A stretch of DNA of 64,000 bases from Chelonoidis abingdonii. Its lineage: Eukaryota; Chordata; Testudines; Testudinidae. Within the stretch, counting starts at the first letter, position 1. Every line of letters begins with the position of its first letter. The notes beneath the pieces are model-generated. The model was given only the letters and a program-made list of their open reading frames with translations, made no database searches and was not told the DNA's origin. The stretch is taken from NCBI RefSeq assembly GCF_003597395.2, contig NC_133770.1:18404969-18468968 (forward strand), in the 5' to 3' direction. The translations under genes and the position numbers were made by a program. This document shows, piece by piece, positions 32,071-44,239 of the stretch.

Positions 32071-35000
32071 TCCTTTCTCAGGAGATTTTAAAGGTGACTG
32101 ATAGGTTGATGATAACTTATTAGCAACATGGAGCGTTTAGTGTTCTGGTGGGTAGAGATTTGTGCATAGCTCCACTCTGTGACTCCCACTCTCTTTGTGA
32201 CTCTGGCTAGACCTAAGAGGAAAGATAGAAGCCATGTCAGGGGGAGCTCACTAAGCTCAGGTCTCAGGTCTCTGAGGCAGGATAGCAGGATTCCATGGTT
32301 GGGTGTCTCAAATGTTGAGGAAAGGCCCAGCAATGTGAGAGTGCTTTAATGGCATTTGTCCAGGCCCACAAGGAGATCATTCCTCAGTGCCACCAGAGCA
32401 ATCCTAGGAGAGTCCAGGATATTAGATGGAGTAAGAGGCAATTGTTGGTGAACTTCTCTTTTAGTGTACTAAGGAACAGGAAGTTAGATACTGAATGGTA
32501 AGGAGGTTATTTGCAACAAGTGATAGTTTCGTAAGCATTGGCTGGATTACTGGCTGTAGGGTAAGTGATCAGATTTCATTTTTACAGGTGTTAAAGATCT
32601 CAGCTTGTAGGAGTCCCACATGCTCTCAACTCTCCTTCACTAACCAAAACATGTTCATCATGGATCAGAGTTGCAGAGGAGAGTTTGGTTTTGCCACAAT
32701 GGTTAGTACTTTCTATCTGAATTGGCTGGACTCAGAGAGGGCACAGATAACTGATCTTTGGTGTTCTGAAAGGCCACCCTTAGCTGCTGAGATACAGGCT
32801 GATAGTTCCTCACAATGAGATGTACTGGGCTCTAGAGTTGATCTGAAGGCACTGGAGTTTATCAGGTCACTCACAGACCAGAATATTTTTTCATGGTGTG
32901 ATTTATCATCTGCTGTTGTGGAGGAGAGGTGGGATTCCTTTGCTTCTTCCACAGGGAATAGGCTCTCAAGAGGAATTCAAATTCTCATATTGCTTTGCGC
33001 TATTTTGGTAATTAAGATGATGTTTTCATTAGTTTCAGTTCACATGGTATTATTTTAGTCTAGATATTTAAAGAAAGTGATTTTAGCAGATAATGGAATG
33101 TGGGCGGCACAATGCAAGCCTACAGGGAGCTCATTACCCTTTTCTCAGTTTGCTGTAATTTCATCAGTCATTAATTCTGCTTAAGTCTCCTTGCTGCTAG
33201 CATGTACAATGGGGCTACCTCTATTTTTCATCTTTAACAACAGGCCACTTTCCTTGTCTATGAAAAGGCAAAACATAATTATTGGTAATATTGAATGATT
33301 TGAAAAAGTGAAAAGGAATGGAAGGACTCCCCAAGGAGGATACTTTCAAGAATGACTGAGACAGCAAATAGTGCAGAGGATGAAGAAAAAGATCAAAGCT
33401 GGTTCTCTTCTCACTTATGTTAGTGTAAATCAGCTGTAACTTCAATGGAGTTATACTGGGTTAAAGCTGGGTCTGGGGGGATTAAGCCCTAGGTGTCTGA
33501 AAACATCCTGAATGCTGATTTGATTCCTAGGCAGAGCTTTTGAATACTGAGTATGACCTTGATTCATCAACCCTTTATGCATGTGCTTAGTTGTCCTACT
33601 AAGAGTCCTAAATTTGCCATCAGTACATGGCATTCATGAGAAATATAGTTGTCTGATCCTCAGTCTGTTTCTCCCGCCAAAGTGTGCTTCAACTCATATG
33701 AGCAGCTCATTCTACCTTTAGGTGAAGGCTGATTATCTTTTTAAAAGATATACTATAACTCAAACAGAAGTTCTAGCATTGATGCAGAAATGATTGGATG
33801 GAGTTCTTTGTTCCATGTTAGGACAGTGTAGGTCAGACTACATGATCATAATGGTCCCTTCTGGCCTAAAAATCTACAAATCTCTCCTAGACTAAATAAA
33901 CCAAACCTTTCCTTCAACATCCTTCTGAAAATGCCCCAAATCCAGGTTTTGGGGTGCTTTGAACATCTGAATCCAGATACCAAGATCTACTCTTGGGAAT
34001 TGTAAACCCAGTTAGTTTGCTGTCCATGTCATATGCCAAGGAATTTGAGTTTAATGAGCTCCTTCCTATGGAGTCCTTGAGATTATTGGTTCTGGGTGAT
34101 TGAAGTGGAGACATTGACAGTAAATCCTGTTTGCCAGATATTTTTAGAGTTGTCCTGATGTCCATAGGGCCCAATTCTCTACTGCCTTGAACCAGGTGTG
34201 GTTATTTGTGCTTGTTCAAAATGAGTGTCAGACACAAGCCCCTACATAAGTGAATGGAGAGTTCTGGTTGATAACATTTTACACCAACTTCACACACATG
34301 CAAATGACTTGACAAAGGTGCGAGGGAGAGGAGAGACAGGCCCCATACGCGTTATCCATTTTAATAGTAATTGTTCATACGGTAGGTCACATGTTACATT
34401 TTGTCTGTTGGTTAGCTTTGAACACAGGAAATCTATGGATCAGCCTGGTGCTATTATTAGTTCTTTAACGGGGTGCAATGTGACATCAGCGTGATATGAT
34501 TTCTATGTAGTGATGCAACAAGTAAACCCTAGATCCATTCAGGTGCTAGGAGAGTGTGGAACTAATGGCTACAGGAGAGGGAAGATCTCTAAGGCTGGGG
34601 AACTCTGATAATTGGAGATTGATCCCCATTAAACTCACATGTGTTGGCCATTACTGGATTTTACTGCAACTGACAAGTGAATTTAGAGAAACAAAATAAT
34701 GGCAAATGGGATTAGAGGGACTGGGTTTGAGGACTGACAGGAAATTCCCTCAAGTTTGGGGTTCAATTATATTATAGATCCTTAGAGGAGGCAAATAAAA
34801 ATTACTTTGACTCTGTAATAGACATCACAAAGAATCACCTACCTTGCTTAGCTGCTCAGAATAGCAAGGAATCTGTTTCACTCAGATTATCTCTACTCTG
34901 AAGCAACCTTGTTTGTACATTATGGGCAAATTTCTATCTTGCCCAAGAAAATCAGTCATACTAGAACCAGCCTTTCTTGCACCACGAAGACGGTGTCAAC

Positions 35001-35533
35001 AGGTGATTGCTTGAACATTAGTCTGTGTGATTAATGTTTTTTGAATGATGGATGCCAGACAGCTTTATGCACTGACGACAACAGATCTATCAACTCTTCT
35101 TGATATCAGCAATCATGAGAGAGATACTGGACTAACCAGATTAGGCAAGATAATTTACAAGTAATTCTGTTAGTTTTTTTTAGGTAGTTTTCAGTTGCTG
35201 GTGATTAGTAATTACTCACCCCTAGGGACTGCTACAGTGATCATTTTCATCACCATTTCTGGTCTATGGCAATGTCAGTGTTTTAAAAACATATGGCTCA
35301 AACTCTGAAAAGCGCATGCATAATTTCCATATGCCCAGTATATGCATGCAAATGCCTGAATGGTAAACACCACCTCAGCCTATTTGCATGGACTGGGGGA
35401 TTTGCGCACCTACAGCAATCATGTGCATGGCTGAAGTAAATTGTGTACTGTTGTGGTGTCTTTTAGCTGCACAGATGATTAAATGACTTATTTTTCTACT
35501 ATTGTTTATGTCTGTTTTGTGTCTCATTTTCAG
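32071..35533. other. Unassigned sequence upstream of the candidate exon
   Basis: About 3.4 kb with no named repeat except a short palindromic-family fragment near 33425-33470 ('taacttcaatggagttatac'). ORFs are short and lack domains. If the exon downstream is real, this is intronic. Confidence 0.5.
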
Positions 35534-35612
35534 TCAGTGGGATGAAAACGTGTCTGATAGTACCATTCCTTTCAACTTCTTAGAGAAAAATAATGGCTCA
35601 GAACTAAGGAAC
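35534..35612 (+). CDS. Candidate internal protein-coding exon, gene unknown
   Basis: A long pyrimidine tract ending 'ttgtgtctcattttcag' (35533) gives a strong 3' splice site. Downstream 'aac|gtaagtaa' (35613) gives a near-perfect 5' splice site. The 79 bp between them, entered after one leftover base, reads open in one frame as QWDENVSDSTIPF then NFLEKNNGSELRN; the other two frames have stops or poor composition. A second AG four bases later would give an in-frame 75-bp exon starting at Trp. The peptide is hydrophilic with two N-glycosylation-type sites (NVS, NGS). No start or stop codon is present, so it is an internal exon. I do not recognise the protein. No repeat overlaps it. Confidence 0.55.
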
Positions 35613-35899
35613 GTAAGTAAAGTGGCTAAAGACTGTGTTTGTGCTCTTGTTAGTGAGCTAGCTTAGTTGCAAACCTGCTGAAACACGTAAGTGGCTGGTA
35701 TCAAGTAACTGCAATGCTCCCTTGGATCTGCATCTTGTTTCAGTGACAATCTGATGGCACAAATCCATGCATCCTGTTCCTCTGCTGCAACAGGGATGTT
35801 GATTTTTGATTCACCCCCTTGCAGTGTATATGGTATAGAGAGACCTAATTTTCAGTTGAAATTCTCCATCAGTCACAACCAGGTTTGCTCCCTTGCTGG
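35613..35899. other. Sequence between the candidate exon and CR1
   Basis: If the exon is real this is the start of its downstream intron. Nothing else is recognised. Confidence 0.5.
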
Positions 35900-37640
35900 A
35901 ATCATGGAATCATAGACCTGGAAGGGATCTCGAGAGGTCATCTAGTCCAGTCCCCTGCACTTGTGACAGGACTAAGTATTATCTAAAACATTCCTAACAG
36001 GTGTTTGTCTAACCTGCTCTTAAAAATCTCCAAATAGGCAATTTATTCCAGTGCTGAACCACCCTGACAGTTTGGAAGTTTTTCCTAATGCCCAGACTAA
36101 ACCTCCCTTGCTGCAGTTTAAGCCCATTGCTTTTTGTCCTGTCCTTAGAGGTTAAGAAAAACAATTTTTCTTCCTCTTCCTTGTACAACCTTTTACATAC
36201 TTGAAAACTGTTATGTCCCCTCTCAGTCTTCTCTTTTCCAGACTAAACAAACCAATTTTTTTCAATCTTCTCTCATAGGTCATGTTTTCTAGACCGTTAA
36301 TCATTTTTGTTTCTCTTTTCTGGACTCTCTCCAACTTGTCCACATCCTTCCTGAAATCTGGCACCCAGAACTGGACACAATACGGCAGTTGAGGCCTAAT
36401 CAGCGTGGAGTAGCTCGGAAGAATTACCTCTTATGTCTTGTTTACGACATTCCTGCTAATACATCCCAGAATGATGTTCACTTTTTTTGTGACAGCATTA
36501 CATTGTTGACTCATATTTAGCTGGTGGTCCACTATGACTCCCCAGATCCCTTTCTGCCGTACTCCCTCCTAGACAGTCATTTCCCATTTGTCTGTGTGCA
36601 ACTGATTGTACCTTCCTAAGAGGAGTACTTTGCATTTGTCCTTCTTATATTTTCATCCTATTTACTTCAGACCATTTCTCCAGTTTGTCCAGATCATTTT
36701 GAATTTTAATCCTATCCTCCAAAGCACTTGCAACCCCTCCCAGGTTGGCATTGTCTGCAAACTTTATAAATGTACACTGTATGCCATTATCTAAATAATT
36801 GATGAAGCTATTGAACTGACCTAGACCCAGAACTGATCCCCCCTGAGGAACCCCACTTGTTATGCCCTTCTAGCATGATTGTGAACCACTGATAACTACT
36901 CTCTTGGGATGGTTCTTCAACCAGTTTTGCACCCATCTTATAGTAGCTCCATCTAGGTTGCATTTCCCTAGTTTGTATATGAGGTCATGCGAGACAGTAT
37001 CAGAAGCTTTACTAAAGTCAAGATATACCACATCTGCCACTTCTCCCCATCAACAAGGCTTGGTACCCTGTCAAAGAAAGCTATCAGATTGGTTTGACGC
37101 GATTTGTTTTTGACAAATCCATGCTGACTGTTACTTAACACCTTATTATCTTATAGATGTTTGCAAATGCTTGCTTAATTATTTGCTCCATTATCTTTCC
37201 GGGTACTGAAGTTGAGCTGACTGGTCTGTAATTCCCTGGGTTGTCCTTATTTCCCTTCTTATAGATTGGCACGATATTTGCCCTTTTCCAGTCTTCTGGA
37301 ATCTCTCCCGTCTTCCATGACTTTTCAAAGATAATCGCTAATGGCTCAGATATTTCCTCAGTCATGCATTTCATCAAGCACTGGTGACTTGAAGATGTCT
37401 AACTCGTCCAAGTAATTTTTAACTTACTCTTTCCCTATTTTAGCCTCTTCTGATCCTACCTCATTTTCACTGGCATTCGCTATGTTAGACGTCCAATCAC
37501 CACCAACCTTCTTGGTGAAAACCAAAACAAAGACGTCATTAAGCACCTCTGCCATTTCTGCATTTTCTGTTGTTATTTCCCACCCCCACATTGAGTAACG
37601 GGTCTACCCTGTCATTGGTCTTCCTCTTCCACAGAATGTT
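35900..37640 (-). mobile_element. CR1 LINE, 5'-truncated, 1.7 kb
   Basis: The 3' end is at low coordinates: 'atcatggaatcatagacctg' and 'gatctcgagaggtcatctag' are the canonical CR1 terminal region. Upstream on the minus strand come the C-terminal frame 36152-36364 ([19 protein letters not shown]) and the RT N-terminal frame 37135-37377, with PLAIIFEKSWKTGEIP, DWKRANIVPIYKKGN and NYRPVS. The catalytic region between them is broken by stops. It is inserted antisense to the candidate exon. Confidence 0.88.
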
Positions 37641-38849
37641 TCTGTGTGATAAAGCCTGGGTTTATCCTTCACTGTATAAGTTTGTATCTTGTATCTATGG
37701 TCAAAGGAATACCAATGTATCTCTGATGCAGAATGTTTCTTTGTCCATAGGCTGAAATGTGGAGCTTAGCGTGCACTTCCAAGTTTTGGATCTGAGCTGG
37801 TGCAAACACATGTTCTGCCATTTCCCCCCTTTACACTATTTCAAATAGCCAATAGCAACTTCTTAGGGCCAGATCATGGTCCAGCTGTATGCAGTCATGC
37901 CGGGACATTTGAGGAAGCAAGCTTTCCCCACTTGTGTTACCACATTGCTTGGAGGCACAAGGAGCAAAGCAGGGGCTGTATGCCCAGTAGTTCTCTACCT
38001 CCTTGCATAAGTGGCTGAAGAGCAGATGGTAAGGGGTGGTAAGTCGTTGATCCATGGCTCTACCCTCTAACTGCACCAACCAGTATAAGAGTCAGTACCA
38101 GATATTCTAACTCCACTGGGTTGCTCATAACGTGTCACAGCTTGGTCACAGGTAGAAACAAAGAGACCATCTAGAATAAGTAAATTAAGGCCCATTGTAA
38201 ATCTGCACTTGAGCAGGCTTATACAGAGAAGAGTATGACAAAACTATACACTATCAAAAAAGCTGAAATATAAGCACAGCCTAATACTATAATTCACAGA
38301 ACATATTAGGCACTGAAATTCTTGTATTTCGTTTCCTTGACAAATAACACAACAAGAGCAGAAAATGGCTAATATGAATCTTGTTTCATGACTGCGGTTG
38401 CAATGGTTATAGGATATGGTGTAAATTTAACCCATTCTTGTTGTGGAGTGCTGTCCAGGAAGACTCTGTCTGTAGGAGCTGCGTGCAGCAAATTTAGGAT
38501 TTGTTAAGAAATGGGTCTTACAATTTTTGTTCATAAATTGTTTTCAGGCTTTTTGTTTTGCAGGTGTAGTGCTTGTGCAAGGTTCAAGGTTATAGAACAT
38601 GAACATTTCTGCTTTTACAAAACACTGACAACCCTGATAGGCCCCAAAGAACAGATAAGGGTTTCAGAGCAGCCTGCCCGTTGTGGGACGCATGTGAAGG
38701 GAGAGAGCTCACTCAGGTGCATTGGAAACATCGCCCTACTTCGTAGAATAGGCCTGTGAAACTTTTGAGGACTCTGACACTGTTCTGGGTTTGTAATGAG
38801 AACAGCTGGTGAGATATCATAAAACCACTGGATATATCTTAGGTATTTA
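37641..38849. other. Unassigned sequence
   Basis: No repeat named except a possible palindromic-family end at about 37866 ('agggccagatcatggtcc'). Frames at 37800-38079 and 38511-38759 have no domain. Confidence 0.5.
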
Positions 38850-39095
38850 TATGGCTCCTCTTACTGAAGTCCGTGAGCACCTCACAGCCTTTAATGTACT
38901 TTACTTCACAACACCCCTGTGAGAGTAGGCAGTGCTATTAACCCCGTTTTACAGCTGGTCATAGAAAGTAAATCAATGGTAGTTAGGTGAGGATCTGGGC
39001 TTGAGTCACTTGCCCAAGGTCACATGGGGAGGCTGTAGCAGAGCAAGGAACTGAACCCCAGCCTCTCAAATCTCAGGTTAGTGCCCCAACAACAA
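38850..39095 (-). mobile_element. MIR SINE
   Basis: The plus strand shows the reverse complement of a MIR in order: 'cacaacacccctgtgagagt', 'ccccgttttacagctgg', 'gtcacttgcccaaggtcaca' and 'ggaactgaaccccagcctct'. The last part is the tRNA-derived head with a degenerate B box. It is one of the better-preserved MIRs in the window. Confidence 0.8.
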
Positions 39096-39124
39096 GATCA
39101 TCCTTCCTCTCATCAGTTGCTCTG

Positions 39125-39192
39125 CACTTTCACAGCTCCCCTGAAGTCAGTGGAGCTACGCTAGTTTATACCAGGAGAGGATCTGGCCCAGC
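39125..39192. repeat. GGCCAGATCCTC palindromic-family fragment
   Basis: The right end 'gagaggatctggcccag' and core 'gaagtcagtggagctac' match the 31.81-kb unit. The left end is eroded. Confidence 0.5.
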
Positions 39193-42100
39193 GTGAACAA
39201 ACATCCGTTTGAATTTCAATAGCCTGTTCAGTGTGACCATGTTGATGAAAGCGCTATTCACAGTCTATTGTTTGTTATATTCCCACTCAAAGTTTCACCC
39301 ATCCAATCACAATATCATATGACTTCAGTGACCAATGAGCGGAAAATAGCTAAAGTGAAATTCACAAATAAGTCATGGACTGAAATCTGTCCATTCAACC
39401 TCTGTTAGTGAATGCTTATGGATAACAACTACATTCAAACCAGTCAGGATTGTTTCATGAATGATTCATGAACAGAGAAAGGACTGAATTCTTCTGATCA
39501 CTTATTTGCAATGACTATTATGACCATATATAGGACCAACCTGCTTCTGAGATTGTTGAAAAATTTTGCACGGCTCCATGTCAGTGTGAAACTGCAAGGA
39601 AATTTATAAAGGCAGAACATAATTGCTCAAGATAGGCCAGGACAGTAATCTGTCTATAATGTACTCTTAGTAAAGTGAAATGCAGTAAGAACTCTTAGTT
39701 TTAAATCTCATCTGAAAGATGCTGCATTTGAAGGCATGCTGAGGTATTGGTTCAGTATGGACTAATATGGAAGACTACCCCCTGTGGATTCATCATCCCC
39801 ACCCCCTGCAGCACTTACCTTTCTCTAGAGAGGCTTCCTGCCTAAGTATGGATCTGGCCGAACCTAGCTTAACTCATGAGCTCTGACAAGATCACAAATT
39901 GTAGTAGCATGGTTGCTATGCTGGTTGGCGCTTGTTGGAAGCATCACCTAGTGGTTAGAGGGTCAGTCCCTTCTCATTGCAGATAGAGGTTTGTTGGGAG
40001 CCTGGGCACTCTCAGTCCACCAGGCTCCAGCCCAGGGCTCTGTGAGGTTTGCCAAAGATCCTGCACCCAAGAAGAGCACCTTAAGGCCGCCCTCCCTGGG
40101 CCACTTCCTACCCCCAACCCTATAGTCCAAGTTCTGCAGTCTGTAGCAAAAAGGTACTAATTGCACCTTCAGTCTGTCTGGGCCCAGCAGGTAGCTTCTC
40201 TTGTCCAAGAAAGGCTGATGCAGCATCCCCTCGGGTAGTCCCTGGACAGGTCCCTCTCCCTGCCTTATCAGCCCCCTTCTGAGATGACTCAATCCTGATG
40301 CAGGGTTTATACACCCCACCACAGTCACCATTTCAGTTATTTTATTTGGCATTCAGGTGGTGTGGAATTTTAGAAGCATCACACATTGATGCATTTAATA
40401 TAAATGTCACCTTATGGTATATTTTGGTTTATTCAGGTTATGTTCTGGCATTAAAACTGTGTGTAAGGAAATTCTGTTTCAGCCAAATATACATCTTTCT
40501 CCAATGCTTTCAGAGTGACAAACTCCCTGGAAATAAATGTCACTCTACATTAGTTAAAATGCATGAGCCTAAAGCCTCCCTTACACTTTTTTTGGATAGC
40601 AAAACAACTGAGAAAATAACAACTGGAGTGAGACTCACTTCCTAATAAAGCCGGTTTTATGAGCAATTTCCTTTACACTGGATTCTGTCAATGTCCTATA
40701 CTACATTTCAACACAAAATGAATCAAGTCTTGATGCTTGATATTGTCAGGACAATACCCTGGATTCACCATCTAATTCACTCCATGTAGAAACACTTGCT
40801 ATTTAATGGGAAGTACTGGTGGGGTGGGGGGGAATGCAACATGAATATATAATAAAATGTTTTATATTAAAACATTTGTTTTTGCTGGTGATTTTATGCA
40901 TAATGCAACAAGTAAGAATACCTTTAATTTTCCTGTTTAAAAATCCATTTTCTAAACTCTGTGGATAATCAGAAATAGGCACTGGTTATTCCTTACAGTC
41001 ATCATTTTGAAGATTATCCCAGGTTATTAGGTTTGATTAAAGGATTTCACAGTTGGCTTGCTTGAGAGCTGAGGATTAAGCACTAAGGAGCTTTCTCATG
41101 GTCTCTATCTTGGAGCTTATCGTTTCAATACCACAGGGCTCTGATTATTTACAATTTTTGTAAACATCCAGATTTTGTTCATTTACAGCTTTTAGCTCAG
41201 CCAGAATTATTAAGCCTGCTAGGTGATATATTATCTGACAATTTTGTTATATTCTAGAGTTGTACTGTTCCTCCTTGGCCTGGGCAATGTATTTCCTTTG
41301 TCAGGTTAAAGCATCCAACTCACCTGGCTTATTATTACCTGTGTATAGCACTCAACTACAGTTCTTGTAGGTAATTGGGTAACCTGACATGTTTGCCATC
41401 TCTTGCCTCTTTGGGACTTAAAGTTGTCTTTCCTGGGATGTCAGAATATTTTGTCCCACACAAAGCATTCTTTAGTTCTTTTTGCACAATACATCCTTTT
41501 GCCTTCTTGGCTTGAGGGAAATAGGACCGTGGTGCTATTCAGACTTGTTAGGTAGGGTCCAACACTGCATCATGTTCAGAGTTTCCAAGGCATGTGCAGA
41601 GTATGTGGCTACATAGGACTCGAGCCTCTTTTTTGCAGGCTTCCGCCTAAGACACCCATACACTTTGAAAGATGGGGCCAGATGCTTTATCGTTTATCTG
41701 ACAGAGAAGGACCCTCTGTCCCCAAACTCCATCCAGCTCCAGCACTGATGCTCAGAAGGCTTGGGCCCTTGGGTGGCTTGCTTTCTCTGGGAGTCTGCCT
41801 GAGGTTGCTGCGTATCTGACTTTGCACAGGATCCTGCACTATCTAGGGCTTGCCTTGTTCTATGTTGCCCTTATGGGGAAAAATCCAGTCCTCTCTCCAC
41901 AGCTACAGTGGTCCCCAGGCAGCACAGTCAGTGCATTTCCACAAAATGGAGGGTGGAGGCAGAAAGAGGATGTAAGTGTGTGTACAAGGAATGTGTGCAT
42001 CTTCTGTGCAGCATTGATACCTGCTCAGTGAGGGCTCCCTCCGTTTCAGTAGCCAGGTCCCGGCTGAGGGGGAGAACTGCTATTCACAAATCATCTCCTT

Positions 42101-42825
42101 GTGGTGAACATGCAGTGGAGTCACCAGATCCACAGCTCCTCTGCAGCCTGGAGGGGAAGATTCCTTCCCACATCCCCAGCCGTCTGATAGAGCTATCCGG
42201 CTCAAAATCCACTTCCCAGATTTTGCTGCTTTATGAGCAGTACCTTCACTCTCATCGGGCCGAGCTCAGGACACGTAGTGGGCAGCAGTAACTCTGTTTG
42301 GGCAGATGGTCCATAGAAATAGTGCATGAGAGTGGGGACCATAGGACTGGCCATGCAGACATGAGCGGGCCATATTCTTCTCTGTTACACATCCACAATC
42401 CTAATGATTTCAGTGGGGTAGCAATGGCAACGAATGTCCTTTATTGCCTATATGTCTGTCTGTGCATCTTTAATTTTTGTGGCAGGCAGAAATAAGGAAT
42501 AAGGAGATCACATGTCACGGTAGGAGAGACATAGAGACATAAGAAATAAGATGTCTGACCTTTTAAATGAGGAGGCAGTGTTGGTAGCTGGCTGTGGGGT
42601 TGATGTATTATATGTACATGGAAGCATCATTGTAGTGGAGCACTGTGTCCATACAAAATGACATCAGATGCTGCAAACAGCACCATCTCTTAGCTTTCAA
42701 AGGGCTTGGCTGAGACTAGCAGCTGGCTGAGGAGCAGCTGGCTGAAGCAGAATTCAGAAGAGATGGAGATGACTGGTCAGCAGAGAGAAGTACTTTGAAG
42801 AACGTGTCACCTCTATAATATTGCA
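39193..42825. other. Unassigned sequence
   Basis: About 3.6 kb with no confident family. 39960-40320 is a GC-richer block with the texture of an LTR or Gypsy fragment ('tctgtctgggcccagcaggt'), but I cannot set ends. A G-rich run 'ggtggggtgggggggaa' lies at about 40819-40835. Frames at 40298-40645 and 41592-42291 have no domain. Confidence 0.45.
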
Positions 42826-42917
42826 GCAAACAGTCCTGTGGCACCTTATAGACTAACAGATGTTTTGGAGCATGAGCTTTTGTGGGTGAATACCCACTTC
42901 GTCGGATGCATGTAGCT
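42826..42917 (-). mobile_element. PLE terminal fragment (Neptune-related)
   Basis: Reverse complement of the right end of the 24.25-kb PLE: 'cagtcctgtggcaccttata', 'gtgggtgaatacccacttcg' and 'tcggatgcatgtag'. Only one arm is present, so it is a 5'-truncated insertion of the PLE 3' end. Confidence 0.8.
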
Positions 42918-42929
42918 ACTCTATAAAAT

Positions 42930-43282
42930 TGTTCTCCAAAGAGAATCTGTGTCATCAGATCACGAACAGTCTGCATTCTGGATGTTCTCCTAGGCTCCTC
43001 GACGATTCTGGATACCCAAACACCCATGAAAAACACCCTTTCCCATTCCTGGTGGGTAAGAAGGCTGTTCTCTACCGTGTTGGTTTGGGCTTTCTCCACA
43101 ATTATCCATGCATTTGTGAAGTCCAGGCTTTGAATATTGTAATTAATCCTTTGCATCTAGAAGTTAAAGCTACAGTTGGTTCAGCAGGACAGGCTGTTGA
43201 AAGCATATCACCCCATGCTCTGCTCTTCAATGGCTCTCTGTTACAAAGCCAGATTAAAGTCAAGGTTTTGGTCTCTACATGA
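42930..43282 (+). mobile_element. L2-type LINE fragment, RT C-terminal region
   Basis: One reading frame gives IIHAFVKSRLW, followed downstream by KLQLVQQDRLLKAYHPML and ARLKSRFWSLH. These correspond to the TSRLDYCN, LQLVQNAAARLL and LHWLPV-type blocks in the C-terminal part of L2/Jockey-group reverse transcriptases. It is frameshifted and cut at the right by a GC-rich DNA-transposon-like segment beginning 'gaccggtgcaaggatg'. No catalytic motif is included. Confidence 0.55.
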
Positions 43283-43974
43283 CCGGTGCAAGGATGTTTC
43301 GCACCCCAGGCAAAACTTCCACCTTTCGCCCCCCGGCCCTGAGGCGCCCCCCCACCCCTGCGGCAGCTTCCCACCCTCCACCCTGAGGCATCCCCACCCC
43401 ACCCCAACTCACCCCTGCTTCCACACACGAGTCATTGAGCACGCTCACACCTGAGCACACTACGTGGCTGCTTCACTTCTCCGCCTCAGGCTTGCGCACC
43501 ATCGCCTTAGTGGCCGAAAGCTGGGAGGGAGAAGTGAAGCAGCCCAGGTGTTCGGGGAGCAGAGCGGTGCGAGGCTGAAAGCTGGGTGGTGGAGTTCCCT
43601 GTGTGGCGCCCTCCCCTACTTGCTGCAGGCGGCCCTCCCATCGCTCCCATCGCCAGCTCCCTCTGCCTAACATGCTGGCGGTGACCAGGGGCGGCACGAA
43701 GATCCGCTGCTTGCGGTGTCGCTGAAGTAAATGGTAGCCCCCAAATCCACTGCGACTCGCCTAAATGTTCACGCCCCTGCACGTGCTCGCTCAGCCCAGC
43801 CAGTCCCTTCTGCAAAGAGCAGCACATTGACACAAGCCGAGGCAGCCTCATAAGAGGCATCACACACCGAGCTGGGCTCATCTGCATGGCTTGCCTCACC
43901 TCGGGTGGAGGGCTGCCTTCCCCAGTCATGAGTGGCTGATTCACCCAATAGTGCAGTTGTTCACATATAGAAAG
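43283..43974. mobile_element. GC-rich foldback transposon remnants
   Basis: 'gaccggtgcaaggatgtttc' at the left is a familiar end of a GC-rich non-autonomous hAT family in turtles. Internally 'ctgcttcacttctcc' (43469) pairs with 'ggagaagtgaagcag' (43528). A second start-like 'accaggggcggcacgaag' at 43684 suggests that two elements abut. No TSD was found. The 251-codon minus-strand frame over 43507-44262 is a composition artefact. Confidence 0.5.
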
Positions 43975-44239
43975 CGGCCGGGCTCTAGCATTCGCCAGCC
44001 CAGCACGGTGCATTGCCACGGGAGCTCTGCCGCTCGCCGGTCCTTGCGGCTCAGTGGACCTCACCACCAGCGTGCCTACGGATGCTCTAAGGGAGCGGTG
44101 AGAACCCCAGACTCGGCAGCACGCCTGAGGGAGTTCACCGAAGCCGGCCTCCGCTGCCTCCCAGCAACCGCGAGGCCCCCTGCGCGATGCCGCCCCAAGC
44201 ATGGCGCTTTTGATACGCGCTGGTGCTGGAGCCGCCCTG
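43975..44239. mobile_element. hAT MITE, 'ggcggctctag' family, degraded
   Basis: The right end 'ggtgctggagccgccctg' and interior 'gggagctctgccgctcgccg' match the 29912-30177 element over most of its length. The left TIR is decayed ('cggccgggctctagc') and the flanks do not show a clear 8-bp duplication. Confidence 0.65.
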
